This document shows, piece after piece, positions 7,197 to 15,357 of a DNA stretch of 64,000 nt. Made by a program: the position numbers and the translations under genes. Location: NCBI GenBank assembly GCA_934446455.1, contig CAKSEE010000006.1, forward strand, positions 21,166 through 85,165, written 5' to 3'. Positions within the stretch are counted from its first letter, which is position 1. Each line of letters opens with the position of its first letter. The stretch is from an uncultured Oscillospiraceae bacterium. GTDB lineage: Bacteria; Bacillota; Clostridia; Oscillospirales; Ruminococcaceae. Under the pieces are notes generated by a model that was not told where the DNA came from, did not search any database, and saw only the letters and a list, made by a program, of their open reading frames with translations.

Positions 7197-8030
7197 CTAC
7201 TTAAGCGGCGTCATAAGCTTGTTGTGAACCGCGCCGAAGAAGCCCTCGCCCGCCTCGATAAGGTCGAGCGTGCAGGCGGACTTTTTCAGCCGCAGCTCGT
7301 CGCCCTCCATAAGCGGCGCGGCGCTCCCGCCGTCAAAGCTTACAGTAACGCTGCTGCCCTGGTAGAACCTGCACCGAACGCTCACCGTCTGCTGCGCGGA
7401 AAGTATCATCGGGCGGTTGAACAGCGAGTGCGGGCAGAGCGCGGTGAACTCTATGCACTCAAGATCGGGCGCGAGAATAGGTCCCCCCGCGGAGAGCGAA
7501 TACGCCGTGGAGCCGGTGGGCGTGCTCAGTATCACGCCGTCCGCGCGCAGGCGCGAAACCTCTTTCTCGGGGTTTTCCCCGCTGCGGCAGAACACGCTGA
7601 ACTCGGGCAGCTTTGAAGCGCTCCCGCGCGACAGCACCGCGTCGTTCAGCACAAGCCCCGACATCACCGTCTGCCCCGCGCGGCGCACCTCGCAGTCCAT
7701 AAGCATACGGCGGCTGAGCCTGCCGCGTTCGGTGAGAAGCTCGGGTATCCTTGAAAGCTCGGCGCGCTCAAGCGTCGCCATGAAGCCGAGCCTGCCCATG
7801 TTCACGCCAAGCACGGGAATGCCGCGCTGCGCGGCCGCCTTTCCCCAGCGGATTATCGTGCCGTCACCGCCGACAGTCACGGCATGGGTGCAGCCCTCCA
7901 GCGCCTGCGGGTCGTCCCCGCCGCACAGCACGCACTCAAAGCCCGCGCGCGAAAGCAGCGCGTCTATCTCCCGCGAAGCCTGCACCGCCCGCGCAGCCGC
8001 GCCGTTATAGCCTATAAGCGCCTTTTTCAT
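7197..8030 (-). CDS. nadK: NAD kinase
   Basis: 277 residues. Phosphorylates NAD to NADP using ATP or polyphosphate. The defining GGDGT motif (VTVGGDGTIIRWGKAA) is at about residues 53-58, the NMGRLGFMA loop follows, and the second conserved block TPTGSTAYSLSAGGPILAPD binds the nicotinamide side. The first 45 residues form the ATP-side Rossmann-like lobe. It is packed tightly between tlyA (3-nt gap) and argR (13-nt gap), the standard Firmicutes order. Confidence 0.95.
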   Translation of the reverse strand: MKKALIGYNGAAARAVQASREIDALLSRAGFECVLCGGDDPQALEGCTHAVTVGGDGTIIRWGKAAAQRGIPVLGVNMGRLGFMATLERAELSRIPELLTERGRLSRRMLMDCEVRRAGQTVMSGLVLNDAVLSRGSASKLPEFSVFCRSGENPEKEVSRLRADGVILSTPTGSTAYSLSAGGPILAPDLECIEFTALCPHSLFNRPMILSAQQTVSVRCRFYQGSSVTVSFDGGSAAPLMEGDELRLKKSACTLDLIEAGEGFFGAVHNKLMTPLK

Positions 8031-8033
8031 GCT

Positions 8034-8804
8034 CTACCTCCTGCAAAGGCTCAGCAGGTACTCGCGGTTGCCGTCGCCGCCCGTTATCGGCGAGTCCTGC
8101 CGTAATATCACCTCAAAGCCGCACTCCTGCGCAAACTGCGTTATCTGCGCCGCAGTGCGCTCGCGCACCCCCGGATCGGTTACAACGCCCTTTTTCCCCA
8201 GAGCGCTCCGCCCCGCCTCAAACTGCGGCTTTATGAGCGCCACCGCCTCGCCGCCCGCGCGCAGCAGCCTGTACATATGCGGCAGGATAAGCCTGAGCGA
8301 AATGAACGATACGTCCGTGCACACAAAATCCGCCCCGCAGAACCCCTCGGGAAGCCGCGCGCGCAGCTCCTGCGGCAGCTCTTCAAACGAAAAGCCGCGG
8401 ATATCCGTCTTTTCAAGCGATACCACCCTGCCGTCCGCGCGCAGACCCTCGTCAAGCTGCCCCGTGCCCACGTCCACCGCGAAAACGAGCGCCGCGCCGT
8501 GCTGCAACAGGCAGTCCGTAAAGCCGCCCGTGCTCGCGCCTATATCTACGCACACCGCGCCGTGCACATCGTGGCGCGGCTCGCCCTCGAGCGCCGCCTC
8601 CAGTTTGAACCCGCCGCGCCCCACATAGCGCGCGGGCGCTGCGGTAAGCGTTATCCCGTCGCCCTGCGCGGTCTGCGCGGACGGCTTTGTGCAGGGCGCG
8701 CCGTTTACGGACACTCCGCCCGCCTTTATGAGCTCCTGCGCCGCCGTGCGGCTTTTGCAAAGCCCGTTTTCGGTGAGATATACGTCCAGCCGCACCGTTT
8801 TCAT
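8034..8804 (-). CDS. tlyA: TlyA-family rRNA (cytidine-2'-O)-methyltransferase
   Basis: 256 residues. An S4 RNA-binding domain (about 1-60, MKTVRLDVYLTENGLCKSRTAAQELIKAGGVSVNG region) is followed by an FtsJ-like SAM-dependent methyltransferase with motif I VDIGASTGGFTDCLLQ and an IKPQFEAGR segment typical of the family. TlyA homologues 2'-O-methylate 16S and/or 23S rRNA, and some are called haemolysin A for historical reasons. It lies directly downstream of dxs, as in Bacillus (yqxC). Substrate specificity cannot be read from sequence. Confidence 0.92.
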   Translation of the reverse strand: MKTVRLDVYLTENGLCKSRTAAQELIKAGGVSVNGAPCTKPSAQTAQGDGITLTAAPARYVGRGGFKLEAALEGEPRHDVHGAVCVDIGASTGGFTDCLLQHGAALVFAVDVGTGQLDEGLRADGRVVSLEKTDIRGFSFEELPQELRARLPEGFCGADFVCTDVSFISLRLILPHMYRLLRAGGEAVALIKPQFEAGRSALGKKGVVTDPGVRERTAAQITQFAQECGFEVILRQDSPITGGDGNREYLLSLCRR

Positions 8805-8813
8805 CTCCTTGGT

Positions 8814-10622
8814 TTATTGTGAATCCCTGAGCCTGCGCTCCATGCTCCGTCTGTCAAGTCCGAACATCTCGAGCTGCTCCTCCACAGCCGCCGCAGGCAC
8901 GAACTGCCCGCGCACGCCCGCCATCTCAAAGCCGCCCCTGAACCTGCGCTCGCACAGCGCCGCGCCGAAGCCCTCCGCAGCGCCGCCGCAGAGCGACCCC
9001 TCCTCGAAGAACACCACGCGCTTATAGCCCATTGCAAGCTCAACAGCCGCCGCGGGTATGGGAGATACCCTTACAAGCCTCAGCATATCCGCGCCCGCCG
9101 CAGCCGCAGCCTTCGCAAGCTCCGCGCATATCCTGCCGTAGCCTACCGCAAGCACGTCGGAGCGCCTGCCGGTGTATGCAAACTCCCGCGCGGGGGGAAG
9201 CGCGGCGCCCTGCGCACCCTTGGGATAGCGCACGCAGACAACGCCCTTTTCCTCGTAAAGCGCGCGGTAAAGGCAGCTTCTCAGCTCCTCGTAGCCTGCG
9301 GGGGCGTACACTGCGGCGTCAGGCACGGCGCGGAACATCGGCACGTCGAATATGCCCTGGTGCGTTTCGCCGTCCTCGCCCACAAAACCCGCGCGGTCCA
9401 CCGCGAACACAACGTGCGTCCTCTCGATAGCACAGTCGTGCATTATCTGGTCGAACCCGCGCTGCAGAAACGTTGAATATACCGCGAAAACAGGCAGCAT
9501 TCCCTGCGCGGCAAGTCCCGCGGCAAAGGTAACGGAGTGCTGCTCTGCGATGCCCGTGTCAAAAAAGCGCGCGGGGCAGGCGTTCTTGAAGAAGTTCAGC
9601 CCCGTGGCGTATTTCATCGCCGCCGTTATCGCGCATACCCTGCCGTCAGCCTTTCCAAGGCGCTCAAGCTCCCGCCCGAACACCTCGGAGTAGCTGTCCT
9701 GCGCCGCCTGCGCGCCCGCGGGCGCCACCGCGTGGTATTCGCCGGGGTTCTCCTCGGCGCGGCGCAGCCCTCTTCCCTTTGAGGTGTAAACGTGCACCAC
9801 GCACGGGCGCGAAAGGATCTTCGCCACAGACAGCGCCTCGGTGAGGTCCTGCACGTTATGCCCGTTTACGGGACCTATATAGGTAAAGCCGAGGTTCTCG
9901 AACAGGTTGCTGCTGTCGTAAAGCGCGTCCTTAAGCACGTTCTTTGCGCTGCGCGCCGCGCGCTCTAGCCGCCTGCCCACAAGCGGCACCGAGGACAGCA
10001 CCGCCTTGAAGCGCTCCTTGGCGCAGTAGTATTTCCTTGTGGAACGTATCTGCGCGAGATACCGCGCGAGCGCTCCCGTACTCTTGCTTATGGACATGGC
10101 ATTGTCGTTAAGCACCAGTATAAGCGGAACGTCGGACTTGCCCGCATTGTTGAGCCCCTCGTAAATCATGCCGCCCGTGAACGCGCCGTCGCCCACTACC
10201 GCCGCAGTGCAGCCGCGCTCGCCCTTTATGTGCTTCGCCATGGCTATGCCGTAAGCCGCGGAAACCGACGTTGAGCTGTGCCCCGAGATGAACGCGTCGC
10301 ACTCCGATTCCGAGCGGCGCGTAAAGCCCGAAATGCCGCCCTTTTTCCTCAGCGTGCCGAATGCGGAGCAGCGCCCCGTAAGCAGCTTGTGCGCGTACGC
10401 CTGATGTCCCACGTCCCAGAGTATGCTGTCGCCGCCGCGCACGTCAAACACGCGGTGAAGCGCCACTGTAAGCTCCACCGTGCCGAGGTTTGAGGACAGG
10501 TGGCCGCCGTTTTCGCCGACCGTGCGTATTATCTGCGCGCGCAGCTCCCTGCAGAGAGTCCTAAGCTGCTCGTCCGTCATGGCGGCTATTTCGCGGTGCG
10601 TTATGCTGTCGTTAAGGTACAT
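8814..10622 (-). CDS. dxs: 1-deoxy-D-xylulose-5-phosphate synthase
   Basis: 602 residues from ATG 10622. Condenses pyruvate and glyceraldehyde-3-phosphate with thiamine diphosphate, the first step of the non-mevalonate isoprenoid pathway. Family landmarks are HLSSNLGTVELTVALH and ILWDVGHQAYAHKLLTGR near the N-terminus, the ThDP/Mg motif GDGAFTGGMIYEGLNNAG, the catalytic DTGIAEQHSVTFAAGLA block and the DRAGFVGEDGETHQG loop. A GTG at 10640 would add six residues but falls inside the stop of the preceding gene; the ATG has a G-rich site upstream. Together with ispA two genes upstream, it supplies prenyl diphosphates. Confidence 0.95.
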   Translation of the reverse strand: MYLNDSITHREIAAMTDEQLRTLCRELRAQIIRTVGENGGHLSSNLGTVELTVALHRVFDVRGGDSILWDVGHQAYAHKLLTGRCSAFGTLRKKGGISGFTRRSESECDAFISGHSSTSVSAAYGIAMAKHIKGERGCTAAVVGDGAFTGGMIYEGLNNAGKSDVPLILVLNDNAMSISKSTGALARYLAQIRSTRKYYCAKERFKAVLSSVPLVGRRLERAARSAKNVLKDALYDSSNLFENLGFTYIGPVNGHNVQDLTEALSVAKILSRPCVVHVYTSKGRGLRRAEENPGEYHAVAPAGAQAAQDSYSEVFGRELERLGKADGRVCAITAAMKYATGLNFFKNACPARFFDTGIAEQHSVTFAAGLAAQGMLPVFAVYSTFLQRGFDQIMHDCAIERTHVVFAVDRAGFVGEDGETHQGIFDVPMFRAVPDAAVYAPAGYEELRSCLYRALYEEKGVVCVRYPKGAQGAALPPAREFAYTGRRSDVLAVGYGRICAELAKAAAAAGADMLRLVRVSPIPAAAVELAMGYKRVVFFEEGSLCGGAAEGFGAALCERRFRGGFEMAGVRGQFVPAAAVEEQLEMFGLDRRSMERRLRDSQ

Positions 10623-10636
10623 TTCAGCCCCCGCTT

Positions 10637-11137
10637 TCACGCCGCCAGCGGAAACGCCATAGCAATGATTATGCCCAGCAGCGAACCCGCAAGCACCTCG
10701 AGCGGGGTGTGCCCCAGAAACTCCTTGAAATCCTTGCGCTCGGATATTTTTTCGGTTATCTCGTCGCCGTCCGCAGTGCCGTTTTTCTGCGCTATCTCGT
10801 CGTCTATCTCGTCGATAACCCTGCGCAGGCGGTTAAGCTCCTTTGCGTGCAGCCCCGCGTTGTAGCGCACGCTCATCGCGTCGTAGATGACTACGCCCGC
10901 AAGGATCATTGCAAGCGCAAACGACGGGCTCGACACGCCCTGAGAGCGCAGCGTGTAAATCGCCACGGACACCACGAGCGACGAATGGGACGAGGGCATT
11001 CCACCCGCGCCGGTAATGCGCTCGGGGTTGAACGTCTTGAACTTTATCGCATAGTGTATCGTCTTTAGTATCTGCGCCAGCAGCCACGAAATCACGCCGA
11101 CTGTCAGTATGGGATTCGCCATCAGAATTTTCGTCAA
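10637..11137 (-). CDS. Divergent PAP2-family (DUF212) membrane protein
   Basis: 166 residues with several hydrophobic segments. The FNPERITGAGGMPSSHSSLVVSVA block is the degenerate phosphatase motif (PSSHS) of the DUF212 branch of PAP2 acid phosphatases, followed by YDAMSVRYNAGLHAKELN and an LGHTPLEVLAGSLLGIIIA motif, which carries the conserved GHTxxE-V-xxG. Family members are predicted membrane phosphatases, perhaps for prenyl diphosphates or lipids. Its position between ispA and dxs fits an isoprenoid-related role, but this is inference. Confidence 0.85.
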   Translation of the reverse strand: MTKILMANPILTVGVISWLLAQILKTIHYAIKFKTFNPERITGAGGMPSSHSSLVVSVAIYTLRSQGVSSPSFALAMILAGVVIYDAMSVRYNAGLHAKELNRLRRVIDEIDDEIAQKNGTADGDEITEKISERKDFKEFLGHTPLEVLAGSLLGIIIAMAFPLAA

Positions 11138-11175
11138 AACAATTACCTCCGCTGCAAAGCGATTTTGCGCCGCGT

Positions 11176-12066
11176 TCAGCGCCTGCGCGTGAGAAGGCTT
11201 TCCGTAAGTTCCATGAGAAAGCCGTTGTCATCGAACGCCTCAAGGCAGCCTTTTGCCTTTTCAGTGAGGCGCGCCGCCTCCTCGTGCGCCGCGTCAAGCC
11301 CCATTATGGTGACACAGGTGCACTTTCCGCTCTGCGCGTCGCTGCCTGTGGGCTTGCCAAGCTCCTTTTCGTCCGCCGTTACGTCAAGTATATCGTCCAC
11401 TATCTGGAACGCCTCGCCCAAAAGCTGCCCGTACGTTCCCGCGGCAAGCTGCCTTTGCGCGTCCGCGCCTGCGGCTATGCACCCTGCGCGGCAGCAGAAC
11501 TCCAGCAGCGCGCCCGTTTTCATGCGGTACATTTCAAGCAGCTCCGCAAGCGGCAGCTGCCCGCCCTCGTTTTCCGTGTCAATGGTCTGCCCGCCTATCA
11601 TGCCGAACACGCCCGCGCGCTCGCCGAGAAGCGCAATGATTTTAAGCGCCGCCTCCTGCGAAAGCGCGCCTCTGAGCGCCGCCTGCGCTATTATCTGCGC
11701 GGGCATTATCGCAAGCGCGTCGCCCGCAAGCAGCGCAGTGGTTTCACCGAATGCCTTGTGGCAGCTGGGCTTGCCGCGCCGCATATCGTCGTTGTCCATG
11801 CAGGGCAGGTCGTCGTGTATAAGTGAAAACGTGTGCATCATCTCGATAGCGCACGCCACGGGCAGCGCCGTTTCGGGCAGCCCCCCGCACACGCGGCAGA
11901 ACTCCATCGCAAGCGCGGGACGAATGCGCTTTCCGCCCGCGCTCAGGCTGTAGCGCGCAGCGTTTATCACATTTTCCTGCAGGCACTTTGTTTCGGGCAG
12001 GTACCGCCCGAGAGCGCGCTCGGTCATCTCGGCGTAGTCGGAAAGCCTTTCGTTTACCATGCTCAC
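11176..12066 (-). CDS. ispA: Polyprenyl synthetase (farnesyl diphosphate synthase type)
   Basis: 296 residues. Head-to-tail prenyltransferase that builds C15 (possibly C20) prenyl diphosphate for undecaprenyl and quinone synthesis. The first aspartate-rich motif is HDDLPCMDNDDMRRGKPSCHKAFG and the second is QIVDDILDVTADEKELGK, both intact; RAGC and GKRIRP segments bind diphosphate. Its start overlaps the xseB stop by 4 nt, and the xseA-xseB-ispA order is typical of Firmicutes. Confidence 0.93.
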   Translation of the reverse strand: MSMVNERLSDYAEMTERALGRYLPETKCLQENVINAARYSLSAGGKRIRPALAMEFCRVCGGLPETALPVACAIEMMHTFSLIHDDLPCMDNDDMRRGKPSCHKAFGETTALLAGDALAIMPAQIIAQAALRGALSQEAALKIIALLGERAGVFGMIGGQTIDTENEGGQLPLAELLEMYRMKTGALLEFCCRAGCIAAGADAQRQLAAGTYGQLLGEAFQIVDDILDVTADEKELGKPTGSDAQSGKCTCVTIMGLDAAHEEAARLTEKAKGCLEAFDDNGFLMELTESLLTRRR

Positions 12067-12245
12067 TTCTCCCCCGCTTCAAGCTGCTCCACGCGCAGCT
12101 TTGCCTGCTCTATATACTCCTTGCAGCCCTTGACAAGCTCCGCCGCCTCCGCGTAGAGCTTTACGGACTCCTCCAGCGGCACGTCCTGCGCGCTCATGCG
12201 CTCGGATATCTCGTTAAGCCGCTTCATCGACTGTTCAAAATCCAT
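12063..12245 (-). CDS. xseB: Exodeoxyribonuclease VII small subunit
   Basis: 60 residues beginning MDFEQSMKRLNEISERM, with the family's PLEESVKLYAEAAELVKGCKEYIEQAK helix-hairpin. The small subunit binds the coiled-coil arms of XseA to form the exonuclease that degrades single-stranded DNA to oligonucleotides. Three nucleotides separate it from xseA and its stop overlaps ispA, so all three are translationally coupled. Confidence 0.93.
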   Translation of the reverse strand: MDFEQSMKRLNEISERMSAQDVPLEESVKLYAEAAELVKGCKEYIEQAKLRVEQLEAGEK

Positions 12246-12248
12246 GTT

Positions 12249-13460
12249 CTAGTCCTTTATTTCGGTTATCGTCGCCGCAGCGCTGCCGCGGCTGAATCTT
12301 ATCTCAACGCAGTCCCCCGCGCAAAGCTCGCCCGAGGACGTTATCACCCTGCCCGCGCGCTGCGTTACGGAAAAGCCGCGCGCCAGCACCCCGAGCGGGT
12401 CGAGCGCGGAAATGACCCCCGCGCGCTGCGCAAGCGCCCTCTCGGCGCCCTCAAGCCGCGCGCGCATTCTGAGCGCTATGGCGTCCCTCGCCGAAATCAG
12501 CCGCTGCTCCTTTGCAAGTATAAGGCTTTTCGGGGAGCGCGCGCGGATAAGCTCTGCACGCGCGGAAAGCTCGCGCTCGCGCAAGGCTATGTGCCTGCGG
12601 GCGCAGTCCGCCATGTATTCAAGCGCGCCGTCAAGCCTTGAAATAAGCTCCGCGCCGTCGGGTACGGCAAGCTCCGCCGCAGCGGAGGGCGTGGGCGCGC
12701 GCAGATCCGCGGCATAGTCGCACAGGGTCGTGTCGGTTTCGTGGCCTACCGCGCTTATCGTCGGTATGCGGCTTTCGTAAACGGCGCGCGCCACCTGCTC
12801 GGTGTTAAACGCCGACAGATCCTCCGCTGAGCCGCCGCCGCGCCCTACGATAATAACGTCCGCGCCCGTGCCCTGCGCCGCCCTGAGACTCTGCGAAACG
12901 CTCTGCGCGGCGCCCGTGCCCTGCACGAGCGCAGGCACTACCACAAGCGTTACAAGCGGGTAACGCCTGCTTATAATGTTGATGATATCCTGTAGCGCCG
13001 CGCCGCCCGGCGCCGTAACCACGGCTATCTTTTTCGGGCAGGGCGGAATCGGGCGCTTCTGCGAAAAAACGCCCTCGGCAAGCAGCCGCCTTTTAAGCTC
13101 CTCGAGCGCCGCAGCCTGCTCGCCCGCGCCGTCGGGCTTCATCGCGGCGCAGTTTATCTGATACACGCCCGACGGCTCGTATACTGTTATCTGCCCCCTG
13201 CACACAACGGTGTCGCCGTCCTCGGGCGCAAAATCAAGCCGCGCGGCGTTCCCCGCGAACATTACCGCCTTAAGCTGCGTCTGCCCGTCCGTAAGCGTGA
13301 AATAGAGGTGTCCCGTCTTTCTGTGGCACACAAAGTTCGACACCTCGCCGCGCACTGCAACGTCGTTAAGCCGCCTGTCGCCCTTTATGAGCATGGACAC
13401 CACCCTGTTCACCTGCGAAACGGTGACAACGGGCGGCTCACTTTGCGTCTGATACGGCAT
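12249..13460 (-). CDS. xseA: Exodeoxyribonuclease VII large subunit
   Basis: 403 residues. Catalytic subunit of the bidirectional single-strand exonuclease. An N-terminal OB-fold (about 10-105; VRGEVSNFVCHRKTGHLYFTL) precedes the catalytic core with AVVTAPGGAALQDIINII, VVPALVQGTGAAQSV and IIVGRGGGSAEDLSAFN, then a long helical C-terminal region and the LARGFSVTQRAGRVI end. Its start lies within the 3' end of nusB (23-nt overlap). Confidence 0.94.
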   Translation of the reverse strand: MPYQTQSEPPVVTVSQVNRVVSMLIKGDRRLNDVAVRGEVSNFVCHRKTGHLYFTLTDGQTQLKAVMFAGNAARLDFAPEDGDTVVCRGQITVYEPSGVYQINCAAMKPDGAGEQAAALEELKRRLLAEGVFSQKRPIPPCPKKIAVVTAPGGAALQDIINIISRRYPLVTLVVVPALVQGTGAAQSVSQSLRAAQGTGADVIIVGRGGGSAEDLSAFNTEQVARAVYESRIPTISAVGHETDTTLCDYAADLRAPTPSAAAELAVPDGAELISRLDGALEYMADCARRHIALRERELSARAELIRARSPKSLILAKEQRLISARDAIALRMRARLEGAERALAQRAGVISALDPLGVLARGFSVTQRAGRVITSSGELCAGDCVEIRFSRGSAAATITEIKD

Positions 13461-13860
13461 TGAGTTCTCCCATGTAAGAGTTCAGTATTCCGTTGATAAA
13501 GCCGCTGTCCGCCTTCATGGAATACTTCTTGGCAAGCTCCACCGCTTCGTTTATCGCTGCCGCGCAGGGAACCCTGTCGCAATACTTCATCTCGTAAATG
13601 GCGATTTTCAGAATCACCATGTTCACCTTTGCAATGCGGGACACCGCGCGCGTTTTGGAATACTTCGCGACTACCGCGCAAAGCTCCTCGTCGTGCTCCA
13701 TAACGCCGCGCACTATCTCGTCCGTTTCCTCGTTCTTCGCCATGTCGAACGCCTCGGGATTCAGCTCGTCTATCTCCTCGGGCGTCGTGCCGAACTGAAG
13801 CTGGTATAATATGAGGAACGCGCCCTCGCGAACCTCGGGTCTTGTAAGCTTGTTTTCCAT
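13438..13860 (-). CDS. nusB: Transcription antitermination factor NusB
   Basis: 140 residues of all-helical NusB fold: REGAFLILYQLQFG near the N-terminus and AINEAVELAKKYSMKADSGFINGILNSY near the C-terminus are the classic family motifs. NusB binds boxA RNA with NusE (S10) for rRNA antitermination. It follows asp23 by 4 nt and overlaps xseA. Confidence 0.94.
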   Translation of the reverse strand: MENKLTRPEVREGAFLILYQLQFGTTPEEIDELNPEAFDMAKNEETDEIVRGVMEHDEELCAVVAKYSKTRAVSRIAKVNMVILKIAIYEMKYCDRVPCAAAINEAVELAKKYSMKADSGFINGILNSYMGELNAVSDAK

Positions 13861-13864
13861 GTAT

Positions 13865-14206
13865 TTACTCCTTGAACTGCACTCCTGCGATGTCTACGTC
13901 TACCTTTGTTACGGTAAAGCCCGTCATGCCCTGCACTGCCGCCTTGACGCTCTTCTGCACCTGCTCGGACACGTTTACGGCGTTGTAGCCCTCAAGCACC
14001 ACAAGCTCGAGCTTCACTGCCGCCGTTTCCCCCGAAAGGCGGACGCGCACCGCGCCCATGAGCTTCGACCTTGCGCTTGAGCGCACAAGGCGTCCTGCCT
14101 CGCTTGCAACGCCCTCTATCTCGCACGCGGCGGTTTCCGCAATTTTAAGGATAACGTCTGCCGACACCTTTATGCTGCCAACGGTCTTGCTGCTGTTTGC
14201 TTCCAT
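13865..14206 (-). CDS. Asp23/Gls24 family envelope stress protein
   Basis: 113 residues from ATG 14206, chosen because GGAGG lies 7 nt upstream; the longer frame to 14257 would read through the promoter. Family pattern: GSIKVSADVILKIAETAACEIEGV followed by an alternating beta region (MGAVRVRLSGETAAVKLELVVLEGYNA) and a C-terminal TGFTVTKVDVDIAGVQF strand. Such proteins are abundant membrane-associated or cell-wall-homeostasis factors. It is the first gene of the nusB-recN operon, behind the promoter at 14248-14276. Confidence 0.88.
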   Translation of the reverse strand: MEANSSKTVGSIKVSADVILKIAETAACEIEGVASEAGRLVRSSARSKLMGAVRVRLSGETAAVKLELVVLEGYNAVNVSEQVQKSVKAAVQGMTGFTVTKVDVDIAGVQFKE

Positions 14207-14247
14207 AATTGTTCCTCCCATATTCATGCGTACAATTATACCAGTAT

Positions 14248-14276
14248 AGTATATCACACTTTTTGAATTTGTACAA
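14248..14276 (-). promoter_or_regulatory. Sigma-A promoter of the asp23-recN operon
   Basis: Minus-strand TTGTAC (14271-14276), 17-bp spacer, TATACT (14248-14253). A second possible extended -10, TGGTATAAT (core 14235-14240), follows immediately, so there may be two start sites. Together they would drive asp23 through recN, about 9 kb. Confidence 0.75.
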
Positions 14277-14359
14277 GTGGTTTTTTCAAATTAGCACGCC
14301 CAAAAGACACGTGTCTGATGTCCCAAGCAAAAAAATTTCATAAAATATCCTTAAACCCC

Positions 14360-14388
14360 TTTATTTATTCGGAAGAATATGCTATAAT
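14360..14388 (+). promoter_or_regulatory. Probable promoter of the 14480 gene
   Basis: A perfect TATAAT (14383-14388) with an AT-rich but poor -35 (TTTATT, 14360-14365) at 17 bp. It is divergent from the asp23 promoter within a 220-bp AT-rich intergenic region. Confidence 0.55.
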
Positions 14389-14479
14389 AAGATATTGAAC
14401 AATATTAAACGCCGTTTCCCATTAACGGCACGCGATAATTCTCCGCAGGACTGCTGCGGATATTTTGAGGTGAAACTGC

Positions 14480-15349
14480 ATGGCATTCTGCGACCTTAAG
14501 CCCGTGCGCGTCCTTGACGAGGCGCTGGGCCGCACATATATCGTGGGTGAAACGTTCGCGGTATACACCGTCGGAGAGGACACGCCCGTCGTTTACAGCT
14601 GGGACATGATAGACTCCGCCTACGCCGACAGCAGGGGCATCGTCATCACCGCGCAGGAGCAGGACTGGGTGCTGCCCATGAAGCTCTTTGCCGCAGCAGA
14701 CGAGTATTTCAGGTGCGTTGCCCTTATAGAATGCGCCCGGAAAAAGCACGGATTTACATACGCGCACGGAAAGCGCCTGCTTCCGCTTAAAAACCTCTAT
14801 GCCGAAACCGACGCGGGCAAGGACGCCTACAGCGGCGAAAGCGAGATCGACGAAAACGACGCCGCGGCGACCTTTGTAATGCTGATGAATTTCAAGCTTA
14901 TAAAGATACTGTGGCTTATAGCGGTGCTTGTCATGCTGCTTATCTTCGGCGCGCTGCACCTGTTTATCGGCGCTGACCGCGACAACCTGCTGTATTTCCT
15001 TCCGATATCCATTGCGGGCGGCGGCATTGTGGCGCTCATTATCTACATGATATGCCACGCCGCGGCGCGCAGCCGTTTTCATGCAATAGAAACAGCGGAC
15101 CCTGCGGCAAGCGAGACCGTGACATACGTTGTAAGCAAGGCGGGCTTTGCCGCGTGCGAGTCCTGCACCTACGGCAGCGGCGGAGAGCTTGTGCCGTGGA
15201 GCGTTATCGACTACTTTATAGAATCGGACAGAATGTTCATTCTCTACATAGGCAAGGAGCCTGTGGCGTTTATCCCCAAAAGGGCGTTTGAAAAGAAATA
15301 CATCGGCGGCATTGCCGATATAATCGCGCTCAATCTTGAGCAGAAATAA
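14480..15349 (+). CDS. Membrane protein with YcxB-like C-terminal domain, unknown function
   Basis: 289 residues. A soluble N-terminal part (1-135) resembles a PH-like beta domain (TYIVGETFAVYTVGEDTPVVYSWDMID; ITAQEQDWVLPMKLF). Two transmembrane helices follow (about 141-162 and 171-194). A second small beta domain ends in IGKEPVAFIPKRAF, the signature end of YcxB-like proteins. The two beta domains look like a duplicated PH-type unit on either side of a membrane hairpin. GAGG lies 8 nt before ATG 14480. The stop is 8 nt from the next start, so it is co-transcribed with the 464-residue protein. No enzymatic motif was seen. Confidence 0.7.
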   Translation: MAFCDLKPVRVLDEALGRTYIVGETFAVYTVGEDTPVVYSWDMIDSAYADSRGIVITAQEQDWVLPMKLFAAADEYFRCVALIECARKKHGFTYAHGKRLLPLKNLYAETDAGKDAYSGESEIDENDAAATFVMLMNFKLIKILWLIAVLVMLLIFGALHLFIGADRDNLLYFLPISIAGGGIVALIIYMICHAAARSRFHAIETADPAASETVTYVVSKAGFAACESCTYGSGGELVPWSVIDYFIESDRMFILYIGKEPVAFIPKRAFEKKYIGGIADIIALNLEQK

Positions 15350-15357
15350 CAAGGGCG

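Noticed and set aside
12300-13400. Possible folD between nusB and xseA as in Bacillus
   Set aside because: nusB and xseA overlap directly; there is no room for folD.
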